From Pempheris klunzingeri (lineage: Eukaryota; Chordata; Actinopteri; Acropomatiformes; Pempheridae): a stretch of 64,000 nucleotides of DNA. Location of the stretch: positions 624,144 through 688,143 of the forward strand of contig NC_092034.1 in assembly GCF_042242105.1 (NCBI RefSeq), read 5' to 3'. Positions within the stretch are counted from its first letter, which is position 1. Every line of letters begins with the position of its first letter. The notes under the pieces were generated by a model that saw only the letters and a list, made by a program, of their open reading frames with translations, searched no databases and had not been told where the DNA came from. Shown here in pieces: positions 22,237 through 33,150 of this stretch. The translations under genes and the position numbers were made by a program.

Positions 22237-25127
22237 TTATTCTGACAGACAGTATTTCCCATCAGGCCGCTGCACCTTTTGTCCTGTTTGGTCTCTGATG
22301 ATGATTTGTCCATAAATTACGTTTTCTGGATCTGAAACTGGACCTGCAAAATAAAATACATAGAGTTCACTTTAATAATCTGCTGTTAGTCTGATGTTAA
22401 TCTGCTGTTAGTCTGTTGTTAGTCTGTTAATCTGCTGTTAGTCTGTTGTTAGTCTGCTGTTAGTCTGTTAATCTGATGTTAGTCTGCTGTTAGTCTGTTA
22501 ATCTGATGTTAGTCTGCTGTTAGTCTGTTAATCTGATGTTAGTCTGATGTATGTCTGTTAATCTGCTGTTAGTCTGCTGTTAGTCTGATGTTAGTCTGTT
22601 AATCTGATGTTAGTCTGCTGTTAATCTGCTGTCATGACGGGACGCTAGCTCGGGGACGTAGCATAGTTAGCTCGCTAGTTAGCAGGTGAAGAGAAGATGT
22701 AGCTCACTGAGCGGTTTGACTCCAAACTAAATGGTTCTTCTTCTTCTTTGGTACATTTTCACCACAAACTGAGACTTTACTGACTTTAAAATCATCTTTG
22801 AACTGACAAACATCCTGTGAGAGATTCAGGGAACAATTCAAACTTTATTTGTCTCTTTGTCTTCTTCTGAAATCAGGTCTGTTTTCTAGCGTTGGTCCGT
22901 GATGGAGACGAAGAAGAGCAGTTTTACCTCTGATCCTGTTTGGTCTGACGTCTCTGATGACTATTTTTCCGTAACAGACGTCTTCTGTCCTTCTCACAGC
23001 CGAGTAGACGGCAGCAGGATCCGTCTCTGAGGAATAAAAGGCCCTGAACTCACATCACTGGAGCATTACAGCTGTTAGGATATGAAGTGTTCCCACTGCT
23101 GCAGAAACTACACACACTGGTTCAGATTCATCATTCATTTATATTATTTCTTTGTTTTATTAGCAGCCCCACAGGAAATGGACAGGTCCGTGTTCAGAAG
23201 TGTTTTTATCAGAAACAGGAAGTTCGGCGACCACAGAGCTGCTCTTTTCTGTTAGCAGATGAACCATAGAGACAGAAACCCACAGGGTGAGCTGCTGCCA
23301 TCAGCTAGAACAACCACACTGAGCAGGAAACAACATCTACGTCTGCCTTATTTTCAAATGTAACACTAACAAGTGTCCTCTTAAGGTGTGAATCTCATGT
23401 GGTCCTCACATGGATATAAGGACAAGAACACACACACACACACAGTTAGGATCAATAAAACCATCATTACCGCGGCTCCCTCTGATTGGCTGCTGCAGGT
23501 CAGCAGGTGTTCTTACACCATCTCCCACTTCAGTGGCTGAAATCAACCAAAATGGACAGAAATTTCTATTTTATTTCTGTTTTGAACTCGACACTGATTT
23601 GGATTTTAACCTTCTAAAAATTCTCACTTCAAAACCACCAGACTCCTTTGACAAAAACAGTCATTTCACCTTGAAGGTGGAGGGAGCTGCAGGTCTGCTG
23701 CTGTCTCAGTTAATGAACACATTCGATTGGATCTGAAGTTAAAACACCATTTAAAACGCCAAAGTCACAAAATAAAACAACCAAAGTGATCAATAGAGGC
23801 AGCAGCAGAGCAGCAGCTCCTGTGTCCTGTGAGCTAAAATCACTGCTTTTGTCAATGGAGTCTGGCGTGTTTGAAGTGATTGACAGAGCTCAGAGTCTGA
23901 AAGCAATGAAAGCAGAGAAATATTCAAAATGCACAATTAAACTATTTTCTGCCCCCCCATCGACAGCGGTACATTGCTCAGTGTTTTCAGAAATAATCTG
24001 AACTGTCCCTTTAAGGACGCAGTTTGTAAATGGAGTCGAAAATAGAAAGTTGAAATTTTATAGTTAGTTTCTACGTGAGTGTAAATATTCAGAGTCAAAA
24101 GTGCAGCAGATGGTTGTAAATAAATCATGAAGCACAGTTTGTGTTCTTTACTTTCTTGTCTCACCTTTAGGTTTCCTATTGAAGCACCGCAGAACCAGCA
24201 GAACCAGCAGAACCATCAGAACCAGAACACAGACGGATGGAAGAGCAGACCACAACACGGAGGAGGAGGAGGGTGTTGAAGGAGGACCGGCAGTGGTGGG
24301 TTTCTCTAAGATGAACAAAAAATCAAAATGTTTTCCTGGTTTGATTTTCAGTGTTTGATATCAGATGAATCTCGACATGAAGGCGACCCTCTGACCTGTG
24401 ACCCTCTGACCTGTGACCCTCTGATCTGTGACCCTCTGACCTGTGACCCTCTGACCTGTGACCCTCTGACCTGTGACCCTCTGATCTGTGACCCTCTGAC
24501 CTGTGACCCTCTGACCTGTGACCCTCTGATCTGTGACCCTCTGACCTGTGACGTAGATCCAGCTGGGTGGAGACTCTCCTTGGGCGCTGATGTTACACCT
24601 GTAGGAACCTTCATCAGCCCTGGAGACTCGGCGGAGGGTCATGTGACCTGTGGGCTCGGCCCCGACGAGGAAGCTATCTTTATAGAAGTGAGCTGGGAGG
24701 TGGGAGGACGTCTTTGTTCTGCAGCACAGGGTGACGTCCTCCCCCTCCATCACAGGGAGGACGGGACTCTGCAGGATCACCGGACCACCTGAACACAGAA
24801 ACTGCAGCCTGTCATGGGTCCACACGGCTTCATCAGCGCCCCCCCTCCTCCGGCCGGTCTTACCAGTGATGGTGATGGTGATGGGGGAGCCGGTGGCTCC
24901 CTCTCTGGACTCACACCAGTAAACTCCACTGTCCAGTGTGATGGAGTCAATGATGTCACAGGAGGGACCAGAACCTTCTCCCCAGTCTCCTCCACACTCA
25001 GTCCTGGTTTCTTTACTCGTGTTCCTCCTCAGCGTCCATTCAGCAGAGCCGCCGTCGTCCTCACAGCTCAGAGAGACAAACTCTTCTTCAAACAGCTGAG
25101 AGCTGCTGGGACTCACAGTCAGACGAC
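22237..25127 (-). CDS. Inhibitory Fc-receptor-like protein, two Ig domains, ITIM-like tail (FCRL-b)
   Basis: Type I immune receptor on the minus strand. Exons found: D1 25127-24864 (FVSLSCEDD ... DSGVYWCES), D2 24788-24546 ([20 protein letters not shown] ... [10 protein letters not shown]), membrane exon 24305-24165 ([20 protein letters not shown] then RCFNRKPKG), tail exon 23026-22928 (AVYSAV and VCYGKIVI) and last exon 22343-22237 (NVIYGQIII ... KYCLSE, stop). Together 284 codons after a phase-1 signal exon. VCYGKI and VIYGQI fit the ITIM consensus (V/I/L/S)xYxx(V/I/L), which recruits SH2 phosphatases when phosphorylated (family knowledge). D2 nearly equals D4 of FCRL-a. The signal-peptide mini-exons, expected above 25130, were not identified, so the 5' end is incomplete. 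The D2 donor sits in a 15-bp ladder of donor copies. Confidence 0.8.
22372..22640. repeat. GTTAGTCTGCT/GTTAATCTGAT minisatellite
   Basis: About 25 copies of a 10-11 bp unit in the intron between the two tail exons of FCRL-b. Confidence 0.85.
24386..24552 (-). repeat. 15-bp minisatellite made of the FCRL-b D2 splice donor
   Basis: On the minus strand D2 ends TACGTCACAG followed by gtcagag; the next bases are eleven tandem units of GGTCACAGGTCAGAG. Each unit thus re-creates CACAG|GTCAGA. Three units carry ACAGATCAGA, lacking the GT. The unit is 15 bp, so every copy has the same phase and translates as (V/T)GQR-type pentapeptides with no stop. Confidence 0.9.
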
Positions 25128-25132
25128 CTGCA

Positions 25133-26470
25133 GGGATTTAGGATACAGAAAACCTAAAACCAAGAACAGGACTATGACACAAGCTGAGGACCAGTGATCA
25201 GGTGAACCGACGGGAAGAGTTTAATAAGACAGAGTCCAGAAACACAGCTGCCGTGCACACATGCATGATCCCCACTGTTGTGGTTCTGCAGAGAGTTTTA
25301 GTTCTTTCTAACCTGGTCAGTGTTTCCAGGGTGTTACTACAGAGTCGAGCTTCATCACGTTCATCATGGCTTTACTCTTAGTTTTATCACAACATGTCGT
25401 CTGAAGGACACGAACAAGAAAATACACCGTATTCGACGATATGCAGACAATGGAACTGTCTCTGTAGGAAGTGAACTGAAGGGAGCTCAGAGCTCAGTGT
25501 TAAACTGCTTCTCTCAGCTGGATTAATGATGGAAATGATCGACTGCAAATGCCTTTAAATCCCGCTGAGACAGTTTGGACCTGTTGAGTTGACAAAGAAG
25601 GTGATTTCATGCTAAGAGCTGTTTTCGTGACTCACCGCTGTCGCTCAGACTCCACATGTCAGATGAACTCGTCTTTAATCCGAGTAGCTCCAGAGTCTGA
25701 CGGCTCGTCTCAGAGAGAGCAGATCAGCGACACTGAGACTGGCTGCGTCTGTCAGGAGGTCTTAGAGGTGACGTCCGAGCTCAAAGTGAAGCAGGAAGCG
25801 TTAAAGGCAGCTTGTGATAAACAGCCGAGTGGTCGTCCTCTCTCCAGACACCTCCCTCCCTCTGCGCTGCTCCTCTTTGTTCCTGTGAAGCTCGCTGACG
25901 TGGACGGGAACAGTTTGTAGCTGTGATAACAGCGGAGCTGGGAGACAAATTAAAGAGTGGACATCATGGATTTAGTAGAACATCACAACTGTGACTTCCT
26001 GAAACCTTTGAACACTAGATTTCTCTCTGTTTGCTCTTTATTCTGCTTTTCCTCACTTGTTCTCTCAGTTTCGATCAATGAAATCATATTTCTATAACAA
26101 ACTTTGCTGATCAGTAAAGGTGTTTGTATCTTTCTCCCTCTTGGTGATGTGAAAGCAACACTTCTGTAAAACCAGCTCAACCCACAAACTTCCTCTGCAT
26201 GCGTGAGTTTACTGACAGGAAAAGAGGCGATTTGGGTTCATTTAGCAGCTCAGAGGTGAACCATCACTAAATACAGTGCGACAGGTGAGGAGGGGTGAGA
26301 CAGGTGAGCTGCAGACAGCCCAGCGTCCGTCTGGTGGAGGAGACTGAAGAGAAAATGATGGTTTCTGGGAGTTATGATATACAAACGGACAGACGACTGA
26401 TGGGTTCAGCATAACGTCACTCATCAGTAATCATATTACTGTTATTTATTTTATTTTATTTATTGTTTTA
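25133..26470. other. Duplicated spacer between FCRL-b and Vset-A
   Basis: No exon recognised with confidence. It is nearly identical to 42515-43640 reversed; for example, 25609-25920 reads the same as 42982-43293 by eye. It contains shared short open frames on both strands without family features. The signal-peptide exons of FCRL-b may be in or above this stretch. Confidence 0.5.
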
Positions 26471-26544
26471 ATTATGTTTTATCAGAGCTTGCAGCAGCAG
26501 CAGCAGCCCCGTCCAGCAGGGGGAGCTCTAGGACCAGATCCTGA

Positions 26545-26635
26545 CCAAGGTGAAGGCCCCGGACCAGATTGTGACCCAGGCGAAGGTCCCGAACCAGATT
26601 GTGACCCAGGTGAAGGTCCCAGTGTGTAAAAAGAA
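26545..26635. repeat. 30-bp tandem repeat, three copies
   Basis: Three copies of a 30-bp unit containing ccagattgtgacccaggtga and aggtccc. Confidence 0.8.
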
Positions 26636-26689
26636 AGCAAGGACGGTGAGCTCGTGTCGATGGGCTATTTTGTGTGAAACTTTTATGAG

Positions 26690-26800
26690 CAAAATCAATC
26701 AAATCAAATCAACTTTATTGACCAAGTTTGAACAGACAAACAAGGAATTTGACTTGCTGAAACTTGACTCTCTGTGTACAGTAGAAGGAAAGAGCAGGAC
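26690..26800 (-). mobile_element. LINE/SINE 3' tail, reversed
   Basis: aatcaaatcaactttattga followed by ccaagtttgaacagacaaac and aaggaatttgac, the complement of a common fish retroposon 3' end with its AATAAAGTTGATTTGATTTG-type tail. Assigned from memory of such tails. Confidence 0.45.
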
Positions 26801-26837
26801 AATATAAACAGTATAGAAGTCAACGGTATTATTATAA

Positions 26838-28388
26838 GAAACACACCCACATTCTTTCATGGACAGCAGAGATTATTCCCATCACAGCCGGAGGGTTCAG
26901 TCAGTCTGAGAAGAGCCTTTAATTCAGGTTCACAGGTGAAATCCAACGCTGGGGTTCAGGCAGCGCCGGGCTCGTGACTGGTTCTGGTCAGAGGAGCCAA
27001 GAACTGGGTTTTCCAACAGATCTTAAAGGTCCTGACAGAGATTATCACACGCAACCATTGTTTTATTGGATTCTGAGGTCCGTGCGTCAGTCTGTAGCAG
27101 GTTTCTGTTTCTGTTTCTTACAATCAAGAACATTTCATCTCTTCTTTCTGATTCTCCAAACACCAGTCTGTACGGTCAGACTCACCCTCACAGTGAGGGA
27201 GAGGTCTGTTAAAGCAGAAGAACGTTTTCTTTGAATCATCAAAGTTAGTAGTTATCAAACCCACAAAGGTGAATGAGAAAGCCCCCGAAGCCAGTTAGCC
27301 AGAGAGAAACTCTATTGTAACTCTAGACTGTATCAGGCTACAGAGGCATTTTGGCTGGTGTTGTGCCGCAAGATTATTATAATGTAAAAAATGTGCCGTG
27401 GGTCAAGAAAGGTTGAAACTCTGCTGTAGACGACCACATACATGGCCGCAGGCGCTCAGATGTTCCAGCAGAGGAGGCCAAAGATGAGCCAGCGTTCAGG
27501 TCTGCTGCTTATTTTTAGATTGGACTCACGGTACAAACATAAAGCAGAGATACCTGGAAACTTTAAAATCACAGCTAACAAACATGTTCTCCGTCTCTGT
27601 GGTTGACTTTTCCATCCAAATCAGATTGTACCTGTACAACCTGTGGTCATGTTCCCTCTAAAGGATCCAAAGGTTCTAACGCAGGAGGAGACGACCAGAA
27701 TCACTTTAACTTTAACTTCAACATTTCTATAAATATAACATTTCAAATGATCAACAATCTAATCTGTATATGGCATCTGGAAACATCCTCACTCTATATT
27801 CTGTACATACTTTCTATATTTCTTTGCACTTGCTGCTAATTGCACTTCTGGTTAGATGCCAAACTGTATTTCATTGCCTTGTACTGTGCAGGTGTTTAGC
27901 TAGAAACTCTGATATTACAACAAAATGTCTTCAATGTTAATAAGCACTTCAAATCATCAAGTGTTTCATGTGTTTCTCAGACGTTGTTCAGGTCAGTGTG
28001 AGCTGACAGACTGGTGTCTCCTCTGGTAATTTAAGAAGTAGATGTAATATCTTGACTGTAAGAAACAGAACGTTCTTGTTTTATAAACTTATTCCTACGC
28101 AGACAACGCTGACGGCTGCTGCAGACTGACGTACGGACCTCAGCGTCCAATCAATGGTTACGTGTGATATTGTGACGCTCTGCCCTTTAAGATCTGTTGG
28201 AAAACCCAGTTCTCGGCTCCTCTGACCAGAACCAGTCATGAGCCCGGCGCTGCCTGAACCCCAGCGTTGGATTTCACTGGATTTCACCTGTGAATCTAAA
28301 TTAAAGGCTCTTCTGAGACCGACTGAACCCTCCGGCTGTGATGGGAATAATCTCTCCTGTCCATTAAAGAATGAGGGGGTGTTTCTTC
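26838..28388. mobile_element. Fold-back element with about 300-bp inverted arms
   Basis: 26838-27130 and 28045-28388 are imperfect inverted copies of each other (shared words include agagattattcccatcaca, gggttttccaacagatctta and tctggtcagaggagcc). A loop of about 900 bp lies between them, and contains a retroposon-like tail (ctgtatttcattgccttgta). The right arm of the large palindrome has no counterpart, so it probably entered or was lost after duplication. No transposase frame. Could be a non-autonomous DNA element or a local inverted duplication. Confidence 0.55.
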
Positions 28389-28579
28389 AGCTGTTTGGCT
28401 CCAACATGCAGAGACACATGATGTCTGTCGTCTGTCTGTCCATGTTCAGTGAAGCAGACTGTTTTCTTATAAACTGCTCTGTGGTTTCACATTCACACTT
28501 CACTGAGTCTGTTCAGGCTCCGTTTGAATGTTTGAATGTCAACATCTCTCTGAGTCCACCCACTTTTCTCTGCTCTCAT

Positions 28580-28729
28580 TTCACAGAAATCATGTGACAC
28601 AGGAGCCTCCCCCTTCCTTCCTCCCTCCCTTCCTCCCTCCCGCCAGCAGGCAGGGAGAGGCTCAGCTATATACAAAAGCTTCCTGCTCCTCTTCTTCACC
28701 GAGGACAAACAGTGAACACACTCTGCTCT
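28580..28729 (+). promoter_or_regulatory. Vset-A core promoter
   Basis: TTCACAGAA at 28580-28588, immediately followed by the E-box-like ATCATGTGAC and ACAGGAGCC, a pyrimidine tract, TATATA at 28667-28672, and the leader word ACAAACAGTGAACACAC. Same block as Vset-1 and Vset-B. Confidence 0.65.
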
Positions 28730-28764
28730 CATGGTATCACATGAACCTTGGTCGTCACACAACA

Positions 28765-29170
28765 ATGAAAACGGCTGCAGTCACGTCGGTGCTCTTCGTC
28801 ACTCTGTGGAGGTTTTCTCAGGCTGCAGAAGGTGAGTTTTCTAGTTCATGCTCATTATTCTGGCTTTCTTCTTTAACTTCTTCATTTCACCCTTTAGTCT
28901 CAGTCAGGAGGGTTTTTATTCTTCTTTAACTTCTTCATTTCACCCTTTAGTCTCAGTCAGGAGGGTTTTTATTCTTCTGTATTCTTGAGAACTCGTGCAC
29001 GTACACGAAAACAGCTGCACACTGTAGTGATCTCTAAGCAGGGTTAAACATCTGATCTGTTTGGGAGCAGCCTGGAAACCTGATTGGTTCAGTGCAAATA
29101 AACAGACTGAGACACACAAACACAGAACAGGTCGAACAGGTCAAGACAAGCTGAGTTAATGGATAATGGA

Positions 29171-29204
<34 letters not shown>

Positions 29205-30868
29205 ACTGACACACACACACACTCTCACACTCTCACACACACACACAGACACACTGGAAAAAATGACGCAGTGGATCTGGAGTCAAACTGAAAATTCAAT
29301 TTCTTTTTGCACTATTTCTTTCATCTTGCACTTTCTGCCTCTTTCCACCTCAACATTGTTTTTTTTGCACCGTCCATGAGAGCTGCTGCTTTTATTCCAG
29401 TGTCGTTGTGCTTCGTGCTCAATGACAATAAAAGAATTCTGATTCTGATTCTGAAGCTGGTGTCGACTGATTCTTAGATTTTCCTCAACAAACTAAAGAA
29501 CGAGAAACTAAAGAGAGCGAGAGAGTACAAAGACGGTTAATGCTGACGCTGAACAACAAGAGAGGAGGAGGAGGAGCAGGGGGAGGAGCAAGGGGAGGAG
29601 GAGCAGGGGGAGGAGGAGCAGGGGGAGGAGGAGCAGGGGGAGGAGCAAGGGGAGGAGGAGCAGGGGGAGGAGGAGCAGGAAGAGGAGCCTATTTCCTTGC
29701 AACAGCTGTCGTCTCTCTCAGCGTTTCATGGAAAAGGAAAACAGAAGTTCAGCTCACTGTCGTCTGGACGTGACTGTTTCAGGACTTTTTCACATTTAGT
29801 TTTGGTCTCTGGTCTTTTGGACGTAGTCGTACTTTCCTCCAGGCTGTAAAGGCAGTCACATGACCGCCACTGTGATGCATCATGGGAAAGGTCACGGTGC
29901 CATGGAGGGTTTGAATGGTCCACGAAAACCTCTGACCGCCATGAGAGACGGAAATAGAACTAGAAACGGTTGGCCATTGACACAGCTAACAGCATGCTAA
30001 CAACATGCTAAACGCACAGCTAACAGCATGCTAACAACATGCTAAACGCACAGCTAAGAGCATGTTTCTCAGCCGCCTCACATGACGCTCAAACACTAGT
30101 AGCAGCTGCTCAGACAAAAGGTTTTTTCTCGTCTTTCCACACAATCACAACCAAAGAACCCTTGCTGACTGTTACTTCCTGTTTTGTTGTGTTTCAGACA
30201 TGCTGACAGTGACATCATTCACTGGGCAGAACGCTGTCCTTCAGTGTTTGTACCCCAACCAGGACGCCGTCACTAAGATCGCGTGGACTCGGCAGAACCT
30301 GAGCGACTACGTGCTGTTCATCAGGGAGAACCGCTCGTATGAAAGGTACCAGAACCCGGCGTTTGTGGACCGAGTGCAGCTCAGAGACCCTCAGAGAGGA
30401 GACTTCTCTCTGGACATGAAGAGGGTGACGGCCAACGACACGGGGGTGTACGAGTGTGTGGTGTCCTCCTCCAGCAGAGCTCGCAGCAGGAGAGCAGCCG
30501 TGTTCAGGCAGACGGTCAGCCTGAAGGTCAGGAGGTCGGCTGATTCAGGTAAACGCTGCTTCCATTGAGTCGGACTCTGTGTTGCTCTTCATCATCAGCT
30601 GCCTCACACCTGTTTCTGCTCTGCAGGTCTGAACGCTGAGCAGAAGGAAGGAGCCAGGGCTGCACCCACTGCTGCTCCTAGACCCAATGATCCACCCACT
30701 GCTGGAGGTCCTAAACAGCATTTTGTTCTGCCGCTCATCGGTCTTGTCCTTGTTGGGTTTGTTGTTGGGTTTGTGATCTTTAAGAAATACACCTCCTCCA
30801 AGAGGCGGGAGGAGGTTTTCACTGTGCCCAGTGAAAACCTCCATGAGAGGAAGTTGCCACTGCTTTAG
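28765..30868 (+). CDS. B7/butyrophilin-type V-set membrane receptor (Vset-A)
   Basis: Complete three-exon type I membrane protein of 219 aa: 28765-28831 (signal peptide MKTAAVTSVLFVTLWRFSQA), 30198-30548 (V domain: NAVLQCLYP, KIAWTRQNLSDYVLF, DRVQLRDPQRGDFSLD, NDTGVYECVV) and 30627-30868 (Pro/Ala stalk, membrane helix FVLPLIGLVLVGFVVGFVIF, tail KKYTSSKRREEVFTVPSENL to stop). N-glycosylation sequons are visible at NLS, NRS and NDT. The tail has no tyrosine-based signalling motif beyond a juxtamembrane KKYTSS. An in-frame upstream ATG at 28741 would add eight residues; 28765 is preferred because it matches the 67-nt signal exons of Vset-1 and Vset-B. An out-of-frame ATG lies at 28731. It is divergent from FCRL-b and is the mirror of Vset-B. 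Ligand unknown. Confidence 0.85.
28866..28976. repeat. 53-bp direct duplication in Vset-A intron
   Basis: ttctttaacttcttcatttc ... gagggtttttattc occurs twice in tandem; the right arm has a single reversed copy near 41640-41690. Confidence 0.85.
29169..29250. repeat. (CA)n microsatellite
   Basis: Interrupted CA repeat in the Vset-A intron. Confidence 0.9.
29330..29458 (+). mobile_element. Retroposon 3' tail ending (TTCTGA)n
   Basis: ctcaatgacaataaaagaat followed by tctgattctgattctga, a characteristic fish LINE 3' end with a hexamer tail. Confidence 0.55.
29559..29690. repeat. Purine-rich minisatellite in Vset-A intron
   Basis: Repeats of gaggaggagcagggg (15-18 bp). The mirror intron of Vset-B has a related purine-rich array on the same transcript strand at 41010-41285. 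Confidence 0.85.
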
Positions 30869-31140
30869 CTCAAACCTGCAGCAAACCTTCAACGGACGAG
30901 GTCGTCCAACTGCACTTCTTCCAAATGACTGCTTACCCTTCAGGGTCACCCCCCACACTTCATCCCTGAGTGATGTGTGAAGGTGAAACCACTATGACTA
31001 TGAATGTATCTTTAGACTAGTCCTTCCTGAACACACTAAAGACATTTAGAAACAACAACGCTTCACATCGTAACCTCCTCCCCCAAAAAGTAATAGCAGT
31101 AACTCCGCCAGAGTGACTCACTTTGCCGGTCCCAAGCCCG

Positions 31141-31735
31141 GAAGAGGAGGAGGGTTGGGCGAGGAGGAGGGTAGGATGAAGACGAGGGTAGGATGAGGAA
31201 GAGGGTAGGATGAAGACGAGGGTAGGATGAGGAAGAGAGTAGGTCGGGTACGAGGGTAAGACGAGGAGGAGGGTATGACGAGGAAGAGGGTAGGACAAGG
31301 AAGAGGGTAGGACGAGGAAGAGGGTAGGACGAAGATGAGGGTAGGACAAGGAAGAGGGTAGGACGAAGATGAGGGTAGGACAAAGATGAGGGTAGGACAA
31401 GGAAGAGGGTAGGACAAGGAAGAGGGTAGGACGAAGATGAGGGTAGGACGAGGAAGAGGGTAGGACGAGGAAGAGGGTAGGACGAGGAAGAGGGTAGGAT
31501 GAAGATGAGGGTAGGACGAAGATGAGGGTAGGACGAGGAAGAGGGTAGGACGAGGAAGAGAGTAGGACGAAGATGAGGGTAGGACGAGGAAGAGGGTAGG
31601 ACGAGGAAGAGGGTAGGACGAGGAAGAGGGTAGGATGAAGATGAGGGTAGGACGAGGAAGAGGGTAGGACGAAGATGAGGGTAGGATGAAGATGAGGGTA
31701 GGACGAGGAAGAGGGTAGGATGAAGACGAGGGTTA
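31141..31735. repeat. 17-bp minisatellite downstream of Vset-A
   Basis: About 35 copies of gaggaagagggtaggac and variants. The right arm retains only about one unit (gaggagggtaggacata, reversed at about 39545-39562). It ends in GGGTTAGGGTTAGCCCCTAACCC-like telomeric words at 31732-31752. Confidence 0.9.
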
Positions 31736-31769
31736 GGGTTAGCCCCTAACCCACCCCAACCGTCTTTGG

Positions 31770-31775
31770 ATTAAA
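31770..31775 (+). promoter_or_regulatory. Possible poly(A) signal of Vset-A
   Basis: ATTAAA in a block (gtctttggattaaac) that is conserved, reversed, at 39504-39509 downstream of Vset-B. It is far from the stop codon, so a nearer unseen site is possible. Confidence 0.35.
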
Positions 31776-31799
31776 CATGATGTTCTAACATTTATTAAA

Positions 31800-31893
31800 G
31801 AGTTTGGTTCTGACCTGCTCTTTATGTAAAGCATCCTGAGATAACGCTGTTGTGAATTGGTGCTATATAAAAAAGATTGATTGATTGATTTAC
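31800..31893 (+). mobile_element. Retroposon 3' tail with (GATT)n
   Basis: gttgtgaattggtgctatat followed by aaaaaagattgattgattga, a common fish retroposon 3' end. It is absent from the mirror position in the right arm, so it was inserted or lost after duplication. Confidence 0.55.
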
Positions 31894-31935
31894 CAGGACA
31901 AATCTGATTTATCTAATGTGGCTCTAAACCAGTGT

Positions 31936-33071
31936 TCAATGACCAGTGTGATCTCCTGAGGATACTTCCTTAACCCTTTAACCTTCTGCTCAACCACATG
32001 GTAGAGCACATTTTGACTCACTATATCTTATTGAAAACATGTTTTACTTACGACATCTCAACCGTTTGGTGGAGGCCAAGATTTCAAAAAATGTCTGTTC
32101 ATAAAAAAACAAAGATTTTTGTAATTAGTACCCCAAGGAAATACAATATATAAAGAAAACATTTTTTCATTGCTTTTTTCTTGGTGTAACCCTGGTGTTC
32201 CACCTTAAACTGACAGGTGTAATGAACTCAGGTGACAAACAGTGATGTATTACATCACATGATCAGTTATTTTGGCCTGTTTCACTGGCAAAGTCAGAGA
32301 AACGAACCAAGAACCAACAGAAGAACGTCCATCTGTAGCTCTAAACATGTTCAGGGTTTGTTCCTGCATCTGTTAAAATCACATGCAAATAGCAAATCAT
32401 GCAAATGAGGCGATGGTGGCTTTCAGTGGCTTCTAGCACCTTTTTCCTGGCAACAGTTTGACCTGTCTGTCGACGTCAGAGGTAATTAAAGAGCTTCCTG
32501 CGTGAATTATTATGATAACCTCTGTGTTGTTCAGCATCAAAAGATCTGAGCTTTATTTTGTTTCCACGTATGTTTTATAAAGATAAGAAGTGTGTTCTTA
32601 TAGAAATATGCATCTAACAAACAGATGAATAAGCTGATATAATAAAGTGTGAATTATAAAATGATATAATTTCTTCTTAAATGACCAAAACACAGAAAGA
32701 AACTTCCAGAAAGCGTCACAGCTTTAACGGACTCTTTCTCAAAGTTCTACAAGACCTCAAAATGACAAATGTTTTTTAGAAAATCTTGTAAGTATATTAA
32801 AAATAAAAACCTCAAATATCACATGTTCATGAGGTTTTACTGCTGAAGAACCTTTAGGCAGCTCACCTGGATCACACCTGGATCACAGCTCACCTGGATC
32901 ACAGCTCACCTGTAATGTAAGTCTTGTAACGTAAGTGTTCTAAGCTGCTCGATGCTGATCGCTGATTATGATGTGATGTATTGATCATATTAGCTGAAGA
33001 CGAACTGGATGATTTATTGAAATATGAGGTTCGTTAGTTTATTGTGGACAAAGGGACAAAGTACAAATACA

Positions 33072-33150
<79 letters not shown>

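Larger units (their letters stand above)
20921..31935. repeat. Left arm of large inverted duplication
   Basis: Aligns in reverse complement, in blocks, with 39400-44530. Matching blocks: 20921-20965 with about 44487-44530; 21492-22255 with about 43745-44343; about 25230-26375 with about 42515-43640; the signal exon of Vset-A with that of Vset-B; 30198-30548 with 39832-40182; 31757-31795 with about 39485-39520; and the block up to 31935. The left arm is longer because it keeps the FCRL-b exons (22.3-25.2 kb), a 1.5-kb fold-back element, a retroposon tail and expanded minisatellites. Its tail-to-tail mirror carries the same genes in opposite orientation. Confidence 0.85.

Noticed and set aside
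24361-24545. Extension of FCRL-b D2 by (QRVTG)n as a fixed part of the protein
   Set aside because: The first donor at 24546 matches the exon end of the FCRL-a paralogue and joins the membrane exon in phase. The repeat peptide is treated as possible alternative splicing only.
25609-25920. 103-codon frame conserved in both palindrome arms (mirror at 42982-43293)
   Set aside because: Conservation is explained by near-identity of the arms as DNA; no signal peptide, domain or splice context supports a protein.
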